Shown one piece after another: positions 43,979 through 52,996 of a DNA stretch of 64,000 nucleotides (positions are counted from its first letter, which is position 1; each line of letters opens with the position of its first letter). This stretch comes from Paenibacillus sp. HWE-109. Lineage in GTDB: Bacteria; Bacillota; Bacilli; Paenibacillales; NBRC-103111. The stretch covers positions 1,860,001-1,924,000 of the forward strand of contig NZ_CP091881.1 of NCBI RefSeq assembly GCF_022163125.1. The letters run 5' to 3'. The position numbers and the translations under genes were made by a program. Below the pieces are notes generated by a model. It saw only the letters and a program-made list of their open reading frames with translations. It ran no database searches and was not told the DNA's origin.

Positions 43979-44114
43979 TGCGCACAGCCTCCGAAGTTTC
44001 TCTTTTTTATAAGGGGTCATGTTTTCCCTTTGCTATGGATAAATTATCCTTATCTTATTTCGGCGAATGCTGTCGAATATGTTATAGGTTTCCAGAGTAA
44101 GATGTGACTATTTT

Positions 44115-44150
44115 GAGTCATCAACAATGAAGGCTCACTGTTGATGACTC
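44115..44150. terminator. Strong stem-loop after the alpha-galactosidase gene
   Basis: GAGTCATCAACA pairs with TGTTGATGACTC around a 12-base loop. The T-rich side (TATTTGTT) is on the plus strand, so as a minus-strand terminator it lacks a good T-run. Confidence 0.5.
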
Positions 44151-44173
44151 TATTTGTTCCTTAGCGCTATGTT

Positions 44174-47100
44174 TTATTTCGTCGTTTGTTCTCCTCCATT
44201 GGACCTTGGTTCAAAGGAATGTTTGACCGAAGCTTCTTCAATATCTCGGCTTGCCCAGTGATTATCAGGCACGTCCATCCATGACGAATGTTCTGTTCCG
44301 AAGAGGGGGCCTCTGCTTAGCATATGATTAATTACAGTAACGGCTTCGGCGCGTGTTATCGGGTTAGCAGGGCCGAAGGAGCCATCGGAATATCCGCTGA
44401 TAAATCCTGCTTTTTGTGAAATTTTAATGACGGCTTCTGCCCAATGGCCAATGGTGTCAGAGAAGCCAACGCCTGATTCAACGGAGTCAGGTGCGAATTT
44501 AGCGGCAAGAGCGGCCATTTCGGCGCGGGTTATCGGCTGATCTGGCTTAAAGGCGTCATCTGCATAGCCCTGCATGAGCCCCATCCGGGCCACTTTTGCG
44601 ATAGCTTCTGATGCCCAGTGATCTGGTTTCACATCTGTGTATAATGGATCGCTTATTACTTCTTGATTGGTTGCAATTCGCGAAAGAATCATAGCCATTT
44701 CTGCACGAGTGATTTGATTGTCCGGTTTAAAAAAGCCGCCATCATAGCCCTGAATGTAAGGAGTATGCGAGAAAAGCGAAGAATCCGTTGCGACTTTCAA
44801 TAATGCGAATGTGCTGAATTTGGTAATTGTGAACTGGACGCCTTTGCCGCCATTGAACGTTGTAAGAACGACCTTCTTGAACTCAGTCGTGCCATCGCTA
44901 TGTTCGATGTACACACCAAGCTGTTCCAAATCGGCATCATGCCAATCCGTGGACTTCACTGGCAGCACCACGGTGACTTCGCGGTTTTGCAGGTTGGTCT
45001 CAATCTCAATTGGATGGCCAAGCAAAGTAACGTTGGCTTTTCCGGCAACGGCTAGCACAATTTTGGACGAATGGGCCCGATTCGCCAGTTTCTGAGTGGC
45101 ATCCGCCGATTTGACGGGTGTTAGATTAAAGTAGGCATCTTGGCTAAAGCCATGAAGCGAAACGCTTGGAATATGAATTTTTACATGGGCAGTGTCGAGA
45201 TCCAAGCCCAAGCCGCTCTTTTCGATTAAGCTGTGCGAACTTTGTGGAATGCTGATCTTGGTTAGCGATACTTCATCCTTGGCATCCGGCAGGGTGATGA
45301 CTGCTGACTTGAGCCCAGCAGCTTTGGCCTTGTCGACCAGTGCCTGTGAGTTGTCGTTAGTAAGCTTCACTTCGTCTTGGCTGCTTCCATCAGCTTGCGT
45401 TGTACGTACAACATTAACGGCTCCAGTATTGGAGCCAGCTCCACCGCCGCCATAGCTTCCGCCACTCGTCGGAGGAAGTGTTGCTTGGGCAGCTACGTTG
45501 AATTTAAGTGCATCCACCAGCATGATGCTGCCCGTTTTCTTGACGACTTGGAGGGTATGCGTACCAGCTGCCAGTGAGTCTGCATGAAACAAGCTTTGTT
45601 GGGAGCTTCGTATGGTTGAATAAGCATTAATAGTTTGCTTCAAAACGCCATCGATAAATACGTCCATTTCTCCTTGCTCTGGTCCTAAAGGGGCCAAGAG
45701 TTCAATGCCCGTACCTTTGAACGTATATTCGAAGAGGTCTCCATTGGCGGCGGCAGCATGAATATCATCCGCATAATCGCCCACAAAGGAGAAAGTGAGT
45801 TTCGACGTGCCGATGGGTTGAGTTGCCAGATAGTCTTTTTTGATCGTGACATGATTGCCGGAAATTTCATAATCCGTGTGATTACGGAGGGCTTGGCTTC
45901 CGTTCGAAATGCCGCTTAGGCTTTGCGAGTTGCCAACGATGTTGAGGGTAACGTCAGCTTGTGCAGATCCAGCTTTGTTAAAATCCGCAGATGAGATGTC
46001 GATCAGATCGGGAAGCTGAACTTTCAAAGCGTCAAGCAGCATAAATTGTCCGGTTTTTTTTACGGCTTTGAGTGTATGAACACTGAGCGGTAAATTTGAA
46101 ACAGTGTAGACGTCCCTTTGAGCGTCATTGTGTGCATTGGCCCCATAGGTATGTGCAGTGCCATGCAGCTGCCCGTCGATATATATATCGACATCGCCTT
46201 GGCCTTGATCGACCTCGGTTATATAAGTGATGCCTGTTCCAGTAAACGTGTAGGTGAAGTAGTCGTTATTTTGCTCCAAATAATGCACATCTTTGCCATA
46301 ATCATTAAAAGGGCGATTGGTGCTGCGATTCCATGATCCAGTGTAATGAATGCCGGGATGATCGTCGTTGATGTAAGCAAATCGTCCAGGAGATGCTGAG
46401 TTGCTTATCGTGATCGCTAATGTCTGCGGATTCCCGGAACTGAATGTGAATGTCAAATTGGTGACGCCGATTGGCTGCTGAATCAAATAAGATTTGAGAA
46501 TTTTGACTTGACCGTTTGAAATCGTATAATCTTCATTTGCGGTCAGAGGGGCTGTTCCGTTCATGATGCTAGAAAGGCTGTTGCTGCCACCTAGGGTCAA
46601 CGTTGCTGCTACATCGGCTTGAGCAGAAGCTTTTTTATCAAAATTGGCGGTTGTGGGATGCAGCGATGTCCCGGTAACCGCGATGGACAGCGATTGGGTA
46701 TCCCCGCCGGCAAAAGCGAAATCCAGTGTTGTCAATTGACTGGAAGGCTGCTGCAGCCAGAATTCTTTTTTGATCGTTACAATACTGTTGCTTACTGTGT
46801 AGTCTGTATTCAACTGAAGGGAGGTCGATCCATTCTTAATACTACGGAGCGAATTTGCGCCAAGCACAAGCTGCGTCGTAATATCGGATGGCTGATCTTT
46901 ATCAAAAGCAGTTGCGGAAGGTGGGCTAAGCAGCGATGCGGTTGTCACCTTCAAAGCATCTAGGATGAAATAGTATTGACCACTGCCATTTCTTACTGCC
47001 TTGAGCGTATGTGGTCCCTGTGGTAAGTCGGTGACTTGATACACCGAATGCTGACCTGCTTGCGGCGAACCCTCTGAGTCGGCTGTTGCCTTCAGCAAAC

Positions 47101-48871
47101 CATCCACATAGATATCCATGCGGCCATTACTGGAGCCTTGCTCGGATAACACCTCGATGCCGGTGCCTGTAAACGTGTAGGTAAACTCTGGTTCAATACC
47201 ATTGTCAGGCTCTCCGTAGTGAACATCACCGGAAAAATCATTGAATGCCCTGCCGCTGCTGTAACCCCATCTGTTCGTGTATTGAATGGTCGGATCATTG
47301 TCATTGATATAGACGGAATGGGTTACAGACTGATTAGGCGAATTAGGCGGCTGCGTGTTGTCGCCCGTAGCTGGATTCGAAGAAGCAGAGGAAGAATCGG
47401 TAATGGCAATTGACAAATCCTGTGCATCGCGTGCTCGTTCTTGGCCGCCATTACGCGTCCAACTGCCTGTATATCTCATTCCCGTGTCGTCGTCATTGAC
47501 GATCGATGTCCCATTCTGCGCCGTTACTTTGAACAAGCGCGAAGCGTGGGGCTCCAGGTAAATTTGACCTAAACCGGAAGTGAATGTGCCGAGCTCAGTA
47601 TGGCTCCATAAGTCACGAACAGAAGCTGACCCACTTAGGCCTATATCACTCCAATTCACGCTGACGCCCGTGCCTTTGTTGCCAAGATTGAAAAGCGCCA
47701 CGGTATATGTTCCATCTCCATTATTGGCATACCATACCTGTTGACTGGTAGCTGTGGAAACCGGGTGTACCGGTCGGCCTGCTTGGTTGACGGCAATGAC
47801 CTCATCATTGGTCAATAACTCGAGGCCATAGGCGTCCAAATTGGTTAAATCGTCCCCTGTATACAATTGAGCGGATGAAGCTGCCCATAGGGTCGTCGCT
47901 GTTTGCCTTTCATCTTTGGTCAGTCCAGAAGTTGAGCCGTTGCCGACATTCAAGGAATCGAAGTCATTCCAGCCGCCTGGACCGGCATCTCGCCACCATA
48001 ATGCTGCATCGGGGAACAAACGGGCGATATTAGCCCATTGTGTCATGCCGACCTCGCGATCGTAGGATTCCACATCCCAATCGACGCGCCAACCATTGGC
48101 GTATTTTTTCCAATAATCCACATAGTTGTGATCAAGAGCCCACGACAGCTCGAACCAAATGTTATGCCTGCCGAGCGCAGCGGACCAAGCTTTCACGTCG
48201 TCGCGAGCGTCAATGGTCACATCGTTATGACCTGATCCCGGTGTGACACTGTCGAATTTGACGAAATCGATGCCCCAGGAAGCAATCAAATCTGCGATGG
48301 AATCGATATATTTCTGCGCGCAAGGATTGCTGAAATCGATTTTATAACCAATATTCCAATAGTCCGCGTATTTGTAGGGTTTGACGGCGATGTCGCCGAT
48401 TGTGCAGCCGGGAGCATTATAAATCGGAAGATTGTTGTTCACGGCATCGGGCGATAAGCCCGGAATGAAATAAATGCCGATTTTCTGACCGTTAGCGTGC
48501 ACATAGTCGATCAGATTCTGGAATCCGCCGGGATATAACGTTGTGCTGGGAACCGGTCTTCCATATCCATCCATGCTGCCGTTCCAACCTGCATCGATAT
48601 TAATCCGATTATAGCCGTGAGCTTGCAGCTTCTCGTGCATCGCATCGGACATTTGTTTGATCTTGGCCTCGGATATCCAATTGCCAGCGGGACCGTCATA
48701 TACTTGCATACTGTAACTGCTCCAGCCCATATAAGGCTTCTGCGCTAATCCATTGTCTGCCGCTTTGGCGATGCTCCCACCGGCAGGGACGTATCCAATT
48801 TGCGCAATGACCACGATAGCTAATAGCAATCCCAGCCAAATTTTCCTGTGGCGTTGAAGCTTATTTTTCAT
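44174..48871 (-). CDS. SLH-anchored multidomain GH27 alpha-galactosidase
   Basis: A 1565-residue cell-surface enzyme. A signal peptide (to about residue 40) precedes a GH27 catalytic barrel (about 42-400): KPYMGWSSYSMQ opens it, the nucleophile is probably Asp206 in FVKFDSV, and the acid/base lies in GWRVDWDVESYD (about 263-265). A C-terminal beta domain (to about 500) is followed by galactose-binding-like modules (each with VYINDNDP-type start and D-V-H-Y) alternating with X2-type modules (ending QSLSIAVTG or QTLAITISN). A Gly/Ser linker, a beta-rich spacer and three SLH motifs (about 1360-1540; each with ITRAEM or ITRAEAV) tether it to the cell-wall polymer. I chose the ATG at 48869-48871 behind AAAGGAG. 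It releases alpha-galactose from galactomannan or raffinose-type sugars. Confidence 0.92.
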   Translation of the reverse strand: MKNKLQRHRKIWLGLLLAIVVIAQIGYVPAGGSIAKAADNGLAQKPYMGWSSYSMQVYDGPAGNWISEAKIKQMSDAMHEKLQAHGYNRINIDAGWNGSMDGYGRPVPSTTLYPGGFQNLIDYVHANGQKIGIYFIPGLSPDAVNNNLPIYNAPGCTIGDIAVKPYKYADYWNIGYKIDFSNPCAQKYIDSIADLIASWGIDFVKFDSVTPGSGHNDVTIDARDDVKAWSAALGRHNIWFELSWALDHNYVDYWKKYANGWRVDWDVESYDREVGMTQWANIARLFPDAALWWRDAGPGGWNDFDSLNVGNGSTSGLTKDERQTATTLWAASSAQLYTGDDLTNLDAYGLELLTNDEVIAVNQAGRPVHPVSTATSQQVWYANNGDGTYTVALFNLGNKGTGVSVNWSDIGLSGSASVRDLWSHTELGTFTSGLGQIYLEPHASRLFKVTAQNGTSIVNDDDTGMRYTGSWTRNGGQERARDAQDLSIAITDSSSASSNPATGDNTQPPNSPNQSVTHSVYINDNDPTIQYTNRWGYSSGRAFNDFSGDVHYGEPDNGIEPEFTYTFTGTGIEVLSEQGSSNGRMDIYVDGLLKATADSEGSPQAGQHSVYQVTDLPQGPHTLKAVRNGSGQYYFILDALKVTTASLLSPPSATAFDKDQPSDITTQLVLGANSLRSIKNGSTSLQLNTDYTVSNSIVTIKKEFWLQQPSSQLTTLDFAFAGGDTQSLSIAVTGTSLHPTTANFDKKASAQADVAATLTLGGSNSLSSIMNGTAPLTANEDYTISNGQVKILKSYLIQQPIGVTNLTFTFSSGNPQTLAITISNSASPGRFAYINDDHPGIHYTGSWNRSTNRPFNDYGKDVHYLEQNNDYFTYTFTGTGITYITEVDQGQGDVDIYIDGQLHGTAHTYGANAHNDAQRDVYTVSNLPLSVHTLKAVKKTGQFMLLDALKVQLPDLIDISSADFNKAGSAQADVTLNIVGNSQSLSGISNGSQALRNHTDYEISGNHVTIKKDYLATQPIGTSKLTFSFVGDYADDIHAAAANGDLFEYTFKGTGIELLAPLGPEQGEMDVFIDGVLKQTINAYSTIRSSQQSLFHADSLAAGTHTLQVVKKTGSIMLVDALKFNVAAQATLPPTSGGSYGGGGAGSNTGAVNVVRTTQADGSSQDEVKLTNDNSQALVDKAKAAGLKSAVITLPDAKDEVSLTKISIPQSSHSLIEKSGLGLDLDTAHVKIHIPSVSLHGFSQDAYFNLTPVKSADATQKLANRAHSSKIVLAVAGKANVTLLGHPIEIETNLQNREVTVVLPVKSTDWHDADLEQLGVYIEHSDGTTEFKKVVLTTFNGGKGVQFTITKFSTFALLKVATDSSLFSHTPYIQGYDGGFFKPDNQITRAEMAMILSRIATNQEVISDPLYTDVKPDHWASEAIAKVARMGLMQGYADDAFKPDQPITRAEMAALAAKFAPDSVESGVGFSDTIGHWAEAVIKISQKAGFISGYSDGSFGPANPITRAEAVTVINHMLSRGPLFGTEHSSWMDVPDNHWASRDIEEASVKHSFEPRSNGGEQTTK

Positions 48872-49177
48872 CTTTTCTAGCTCCTTTGTCGTTTGCTTGA
48901 ATTGTGGGTAGATAATTCTTCTTCGTATGCGCCGTTGCGTGGCTGCGAGTATGCACCTCCTTGTAAGCGCTTTAGAAATGGCGGTCTTCAAGCTGCTGCA
49001 CAAGTCCGATTATATATAAACTATTCTGGCTGTGGATAGGTACACTTCTGTCCAAAACCGTACGAATTGCCCGATTTCATTGGAAGATCATACGAAATAG
49101 CCCTTGCTGATGTTGAAATTAGGAGAAGGGGCAGGCGGATAATATGAATTTGCTGGAGGAAGTCACATAATTGGGGG
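48872..49177 (-). promoter_or_regulatory. Upstream region of the alpha-galactosidase gene with -10 box and cre site
   Basis: This 306-bp gap holds no gene. On the minus strand TATAAT lies at 49009-49014 with no clear -35. TGTAAGCGCTTTAG at 48962-48975, about 30 bp downstream of the expected start, matches the CcpA cre consensus TGWAANCGNTNWCA at 10 of its 12 specified positions, with only the last CA differing. CcpA bound there would act as a roadblock, so glucose repression of the glycosidase is likely. Confidence 0.55.
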
Positions 49178-49204
49178 AAAAAAGTGGGGGAGAGCCCCCA
49201 CTAA
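49178..49204 (-). terminator. Terminator after the MFS gene
   Basis: GTGGGGG (49184-49190) pairs with CCCCCAC around AGAG, followed on the minus strand by six T. Confidence 0.85.
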
Positions 49205-49207
49205 TAA

Positions 49208-50461
49208 TTAAACAGAGGCGCTCACTACATGAACAAGAGGTCTACGTTTTCGAGTTGTATATAGAAAGAAATAACTGAGTGTCATCAGCAAGCAGATGGC
49301 GACGTCAACACCAATCAGTACTTGATAATTGTGGAAATAATCGAAGGAAAGTCCGCCGATCAGCGCTCCAAGGATGCCGCCGCCTTGATGGAACAGGAGC
49401 AGGAAGCCCGTTTGACGGCCTTTTCCGTTGGCAGATTCATTGACAATCAGCAGTCCGCCAGGAATGGCACTTAAATAGGTGATACCAAAGGCGATGGCAA
49501 ACAAGAGAGGTGACCATCCGACATGCAGGAAGAGGAAAGCAAATCCCAGTACGCGAATGCCATACAGAATGCTCATCATGACTAGCTTATTGAGACGATC
49601 TAGCAAGTAGCCAAACAGAAGAGAACCCGTAATTTCCAAAACGCCTAGCACACTCATCGATAGAGCAATCATACTTGGAGTTACATTCGCCAACTGATGA
49701 ATAGCGACCAAGTTCATTTCCACAGTCCCCATATTGAAGCCGCAAGTAAACAAGGCGAGCGAAACCACGATGAAGATCGGCACATGGCGGGCTGCTCTTT
49801 TGAATGGAGGATTCTCAGCTTCCGGTTGCGTCTCCTTCGTCACTGGTTGAAGCTCTGCATCTTGTGAATTTGCTTTATTTGGCGAAGCCGCCGCCTTAAT
49901 GCCAAACCAAATGACAGGTAAAGTGACGATAATACCTAGGACAAATGAGGCTAGGAAGGCATCCTTCCAAGTCAGCCAACTCGATGAAACGAAAATCGGA
50001 GTGCTGATCGCCAATCCAACGGAGGAAGCACTTGCCAGAAGCGCAGTAGCTTTGGCACGATGGTGCTGGAACCATTTAAACATCAGCATATAGGTCGTAG
50101 TTGAACCGATGCCAACAAACCCTGAGATAACGCCATATCCAATAAAAAACAGGAGAGAGTCATGCCCGAATACGACGGTTCCCGTGCCGACAGTACTCAT
50201 AATTGCGCTAGCCAGCATGATTTTCTTAGGACCATAACGATCGACAAGCCATCCACCCAGAGGCGCGCATAGAGCTGCAATCAATAAATTCGTTGACCAT
50301 GCCATCGAAATAAAGCCCCGGCTGATGCCCAGGTCTTCTGAAATCTGCACTTGAAAATAAGCCATGATGAATCGAGTCAGTGCGCTAATAAAGCCAATTA
50401 TCCAAAGCGAGCCTAATCCAAGCCATGCATATTTAGATTCGTTAAGCCATGTCGTTCCCAT
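49208..50461 (-). CDS. MFS transporter (monocarboxylate/oxalate-formate-antiporter-like)
   Basis: A 417-residue 12-helix transporter. The A-loop motif between helices 2 and 3 is GGWLVDRYGPKKIML, its repeat is FGYLLDRLNKLVMM, and a charged cytoplasmic loop splits the two halves. The general look (FQVQISEDLGISRGFISMAW in helix 1-2) is that of OFA/MCT-type carriers rather than multidrug pumps. The ATG follows AAGGGGAG. It is divergent from a TetR gene with a perfect operator in between, so its expression is probably induced by a ligand of that repressor. Confidence 0.9.
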   Translation of the reverse strand: MGTTWLNESKYAWLGLGSLWIIGFISALTRFIMAYFQVQISEDLGISRGFISMAWSTNLLIAALCAPLGGWLVDRYGPKKIMLASAIMSTVGTGTVVFGHDSLLFFIGYGVISGFVGIGSTTTYMLMFKWFQHHRAKATALLASASSVGLAISTPIFVSSSWLTWKDAFLASFVLGIIVTLPVIWFGIKAAASPNKANSQDAELQPVTKETQPEAENPPFKRAARHVPIFIVVSLALFTCGFNMGTVEMNLVAIHQLANVTPSMIALSMSVLGVLEITGSLLFGYLLDRLNKLVMMSILYGIRVLGFAFLFLHVGWSPLLFAIAFGITYLSAIPGGLLIVNESANGKGRQTGFLLLFHQGGGILGALIGGLSFDYFHNYQVLIGVDVAICLLMTLSYFFLYTTRKRRPLVHVVSASV

Positions 50462-50477
50462 TGAACACTCCCCTTAA

Positions 50478-50503
50478 ATAAAGATACCGATTGGTATCTT
50501 TAT
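50478..50503. promoter_or_regulatory. TetR operator between divergent MFS and tetR genes
   Basis: ATAAAGATACC and GGTATCTTTAT form a perfect 11-bp inverted repeat around GATT, 16 bp before the MFS start codon and 87 bp before tetR. A TATAAT box for tetR lies at 50548-50553. The size fits a TetR dimer site. Confidence 0.75.
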
Positions 50504-50590
50504 CATATCATAATCATTTTTCTTTTCAATAGTTGATATTCATTTGTTATAATGAAAGGGCTATTTCACGCGCGTATCGGAGGAATGTAT

Positions 50591-51184
50591 ATGCAAAAAG
50601 GAGAAAATACCCGCAAGCATATTATTGCTAAATCGGCGGAGCTTTTTAACCAGAAAGGTTATTCAGCCTCATCCTTGTCGGATATAACGGAGTTAACAGG
50701 CATTAAGAAGGGTGGCATTTATCGCCATTTTGTCAATAAAGATGAGATTGCGCTTGAGGCTTATAACTATGCGGGCAGCGTAGTTGGCAGCAAGATGCAA
50801 GAAGCGATCAATCAACAAGAAACGGCGTCAGACAAGCTGCTGGCTTATTTGCATATTTATGAAAATGTGGTGGAAAACCCGCCATTTATCGGCGGTTGTC
50901 CACTTCTGAATGCAGCGGTCGAAAGCGACGACGGCCATCCCATCCTGCGGAAGAGAGCGCAGCAAGGCTTGGAAGCTACGCTGGCTAAGATGCGTGCTAT
51001 TATTTCACAAGGGGTGGAAAGCGGGGAGTTTAAAGCTGATCTCGATATTGAAGCTTTAGCCACCTTTACATTATCTATTATGGAAGGCGCTGTGATGATG
51101 AGTAAGCTCGAAGGCAGCAATCGCCATATCCGCATGAATATAACGAGTTTTAAAGCTTATTTAAAGCATGCATGCCTACGATAG
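50591..51184 (+). CDS. TetR-family repressor
   Basis: A 197-residue regulator with the TetR helix-turn-helix at the N-terminus (AELFNQKGYSASSLSDITE, then GIKKGGIYRHFVNKDEI) and a helical ligand-binding C-terminus of the TetR_C_6-like type (about 80-197). An ATG at 50552 overlaps the -10 box and cannot be the start; CGGAGGA six bases before the ATG at 50591 fixes the true one. It should repress the divergent MFS gene and perhaps itself. The HSP90-like gene follows 27 bp later on the same strand and may be co-transcribed. Confidence 0.9.
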   Translation: MQKGENTRKHIIAKSAELFNQKGYSASSLSDITELTGIKKGGIYRHFVNKDEIALEAYNYAGSVVGSKMQEAINQQETASDKLLAYLHIYENVVENPPFIGGCPLLNAAVESDDGHPILRKRAQQGLEATLAKMRAIISQGVESGEFKADLDIEALATFTLSIMEGAVMMSKLEGSNRHIRMNITSFKAYLKHACLR

Positions 51185-51211
51185 ATTATGCGCGAGAAGG
51201 GGGATAAATAA

Positions 51212-52996
51212 ATGAGTACGATGAAGTTTCAAGTGAATTTGCAAGGTATAATCGATTTATTGTCCAACCATCTTTATTCGGATCCAGGTATCTTTGTCCG
51301 TGAACTGCTGCAAAATGCCGTGGATGCGATTACGGCCAGAAAGCAACTAGGCCACACATTTGATGAAATTGTGAAGGTGGAGATCTTCCCTTCCTCGCAT
51401 ACAATCTCATTCCAGGATAATGGAAGCGGGTTGACGGAGATTGAAATTGAGCAGTTTTTGGCGCGCATCGGCAGCACGATTAAGAAACAAAATTTGGATA
51501 CAACGAATGATTTTATCGGGCAATTCGGGGTAGGGCTGTTATCTTGTTTTGTGGTAAGCAATGAAATCGTCTTAATTACTCGCTCCGCTCTAGAGGGCAT
51601 TTCACTGGAGTGGAGGGGAAGGCCGGATGGCACGTATCAGATAAAAAGACTGCAAAATGACGTCGCTATTGGCACAACGGTCTATCTCAAGGCAAAACCG
51701 GAATATGAAGAATATTTTACATACGGTAAAATACGTGAGCTGCTCGAGGATTTTGGACAGTTTCTTGCGTCTCCGATTCATTTGATTAAGGATGAGTGGG
51801 ATCGTCGCGTGAACGAATCACTGCCACCCTGGGAGATGGATAGAGACGCCGCGATGGCTTATTACGAAGAAATAACTTACAACAAGCCAATGGATGTTAT
51901 TCCATTGCATTCGTTGCTTGGCGGTGTGAAGGGAGTTGCGTATATTCTTCCTTATTCCGTTAGCTTGCAAGAGGAGAAGAACCACCGGGTTTATTTGAAG
52001 AAAATCTTGCTCTCCAATAAAATGAACAATATTCTGCCGCCATGGGCATTCTTCGTCAATGGGATTGTGAATACGGATAGCTTGAAACCAACAGCATCAA
52101 GAGAGACTTTTCAGGAGAATGATCTGTTTTTTGCCGTAAGGGATGAACTTGGCGAGTGTATCAAGGCGCATCTGATTCGATTGGCCAAAGAAGATCCTGC
52201 GCTTTTTAAAAGAATTATTCTAGTTCATTATGCTTCTATTAAAGCGATGGCAGTTGAAGATGAGGAATTATACGCGTTATTTATTCCGTATTTGAGCTTC
52301 GAAACCTCCTATGGCGATCTGACTATGACGAAAATGATGGAAAGTCATGGTTCCCTTCTCATAACTTCCTCGCTGGACGAATTCAGACAGGTTGTTAGAG
52401 TTGCAAAAGCGCAAGAACTAATGGTAATTAATGGTGGATATGTCCATGACTTTGAACTCATTCGTAAGGTCCCTAGTGTATTCAAGCATGTTCAAGTTTC
52501 GGTTTTGAATATTTTGGAGTTTTCCAATCGGTTTGAAACGTTAAATAGGAGCGAAGAGCAGGAAGTTAATCCGTTTTTGGAGTTGTCAGATAGCTTGCTT
52601 GATCCGTATCAATGTCGCAGTTTGGTTAGATGGTTTGAACCGGCCGAGCTTCCTGTGCTCTATAATACGAATCAGGATGTTAACTTTTTTAAGCTGGCGG
52701 AAGAAAGTGAGAAGGAATCCAACCCATTGTTCGCGAATATTATCCAAGTAATTCGCACGGAATTGTATGAGAAACCTTACGCAAGACTCTGCTTTAACTA
52801 CAACAATCCTCTTGTGCGAAAGGCAATTGCATCGAATGATCCCAAGCTTCAGGAGATTTGTATACATATGTTTTATACACAATCCTTATTAATGGGCAAT
52901 CATCCATTGAGTTCGGAAGAGCTGCGGCTAATGAATGACTCGCTGCTCAGCTTTATGAATCTCGGCTTAGAGCGGGCAGGTGGTACGAACAAGTGA
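51212..52996 (+). CDS. Divergent HSP90-family (HtpG-like) ATPase
   Basis: A 594-residue protein with all three HSP90 regions. The GHKL ATPase shows FVRELLQNAVDA (catalytic Glu31, Mg-binding Asn35), SFQDNGSGLT, and GQFGVGLLSCF. The middle domain has KPTASRETFQ, corresponding to the NVSREILQ motif with the arginine that contacts ATP. The C-terminal dimerisation part is short and diverged. It is not canonical HtpG: the N-terminal lid and C-terminal sequences differ, and a second gene overlaps its stop. Such extra HSP90 homologues occur beside ordinary htpG in some Actinobacteria and Bacilli; whether this genome has another is unknown. Confidence 0.88.
   Translation: MSTMKFQVNLQGIIDLLSNHLYSDPGIFVRELLQNAVDAITARKQLGHTFDEIVKVEIFPSSHTISFQDNGSGLTEIEIEQFLARIGSTIKKQNLDTTNDFIGQFGVGLLSCFVVSNEIVLITRSALEGISLEWRGRPDGTYQIKRLQNDVAIGTTVYLKAKPEYEEYFTYGKIRELLEDFGQFLASPIHLIKDEWDRRVNESLPPWEMDRDAAMAYYEEITYNKPMDVIPLHSLLGGVKGVAYILPYSVSLQEEKNHRVYLKKILLSNKMNNILPPWAFFVNGIVNTDSLKPTASRETFQENDLFFAVRDELGECIKAHLIRLAKEDPALFKRIILVHYASIKAMAVEDEELYALFIPYLSFETSYGDLTMTKMMESHGSLLITSSLDEFRQVVRVAKAQELMVINGGYVHDFELIRKVPSVFKHVQVSVLNILEFSNRFETLNRSEEQEVNPFLELSDSLLDPYQCRSLVRWFEPAELPVLYNTNQDVNFFKLAEESEKESNPLFANIIQVIRTELYEKPYARLCFNYNNPLVRKAIASNDPKLQEICIHMFYTQSLLMGNHPLSSEELRLMNDSLLSFMNLGLERAGGTNK

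Noticed and set aside
46118..46336. Plus-strand frame inside the alpha-galactosidase gene
   Set aside because: A shadow of the repeated binding modules on the other strand.
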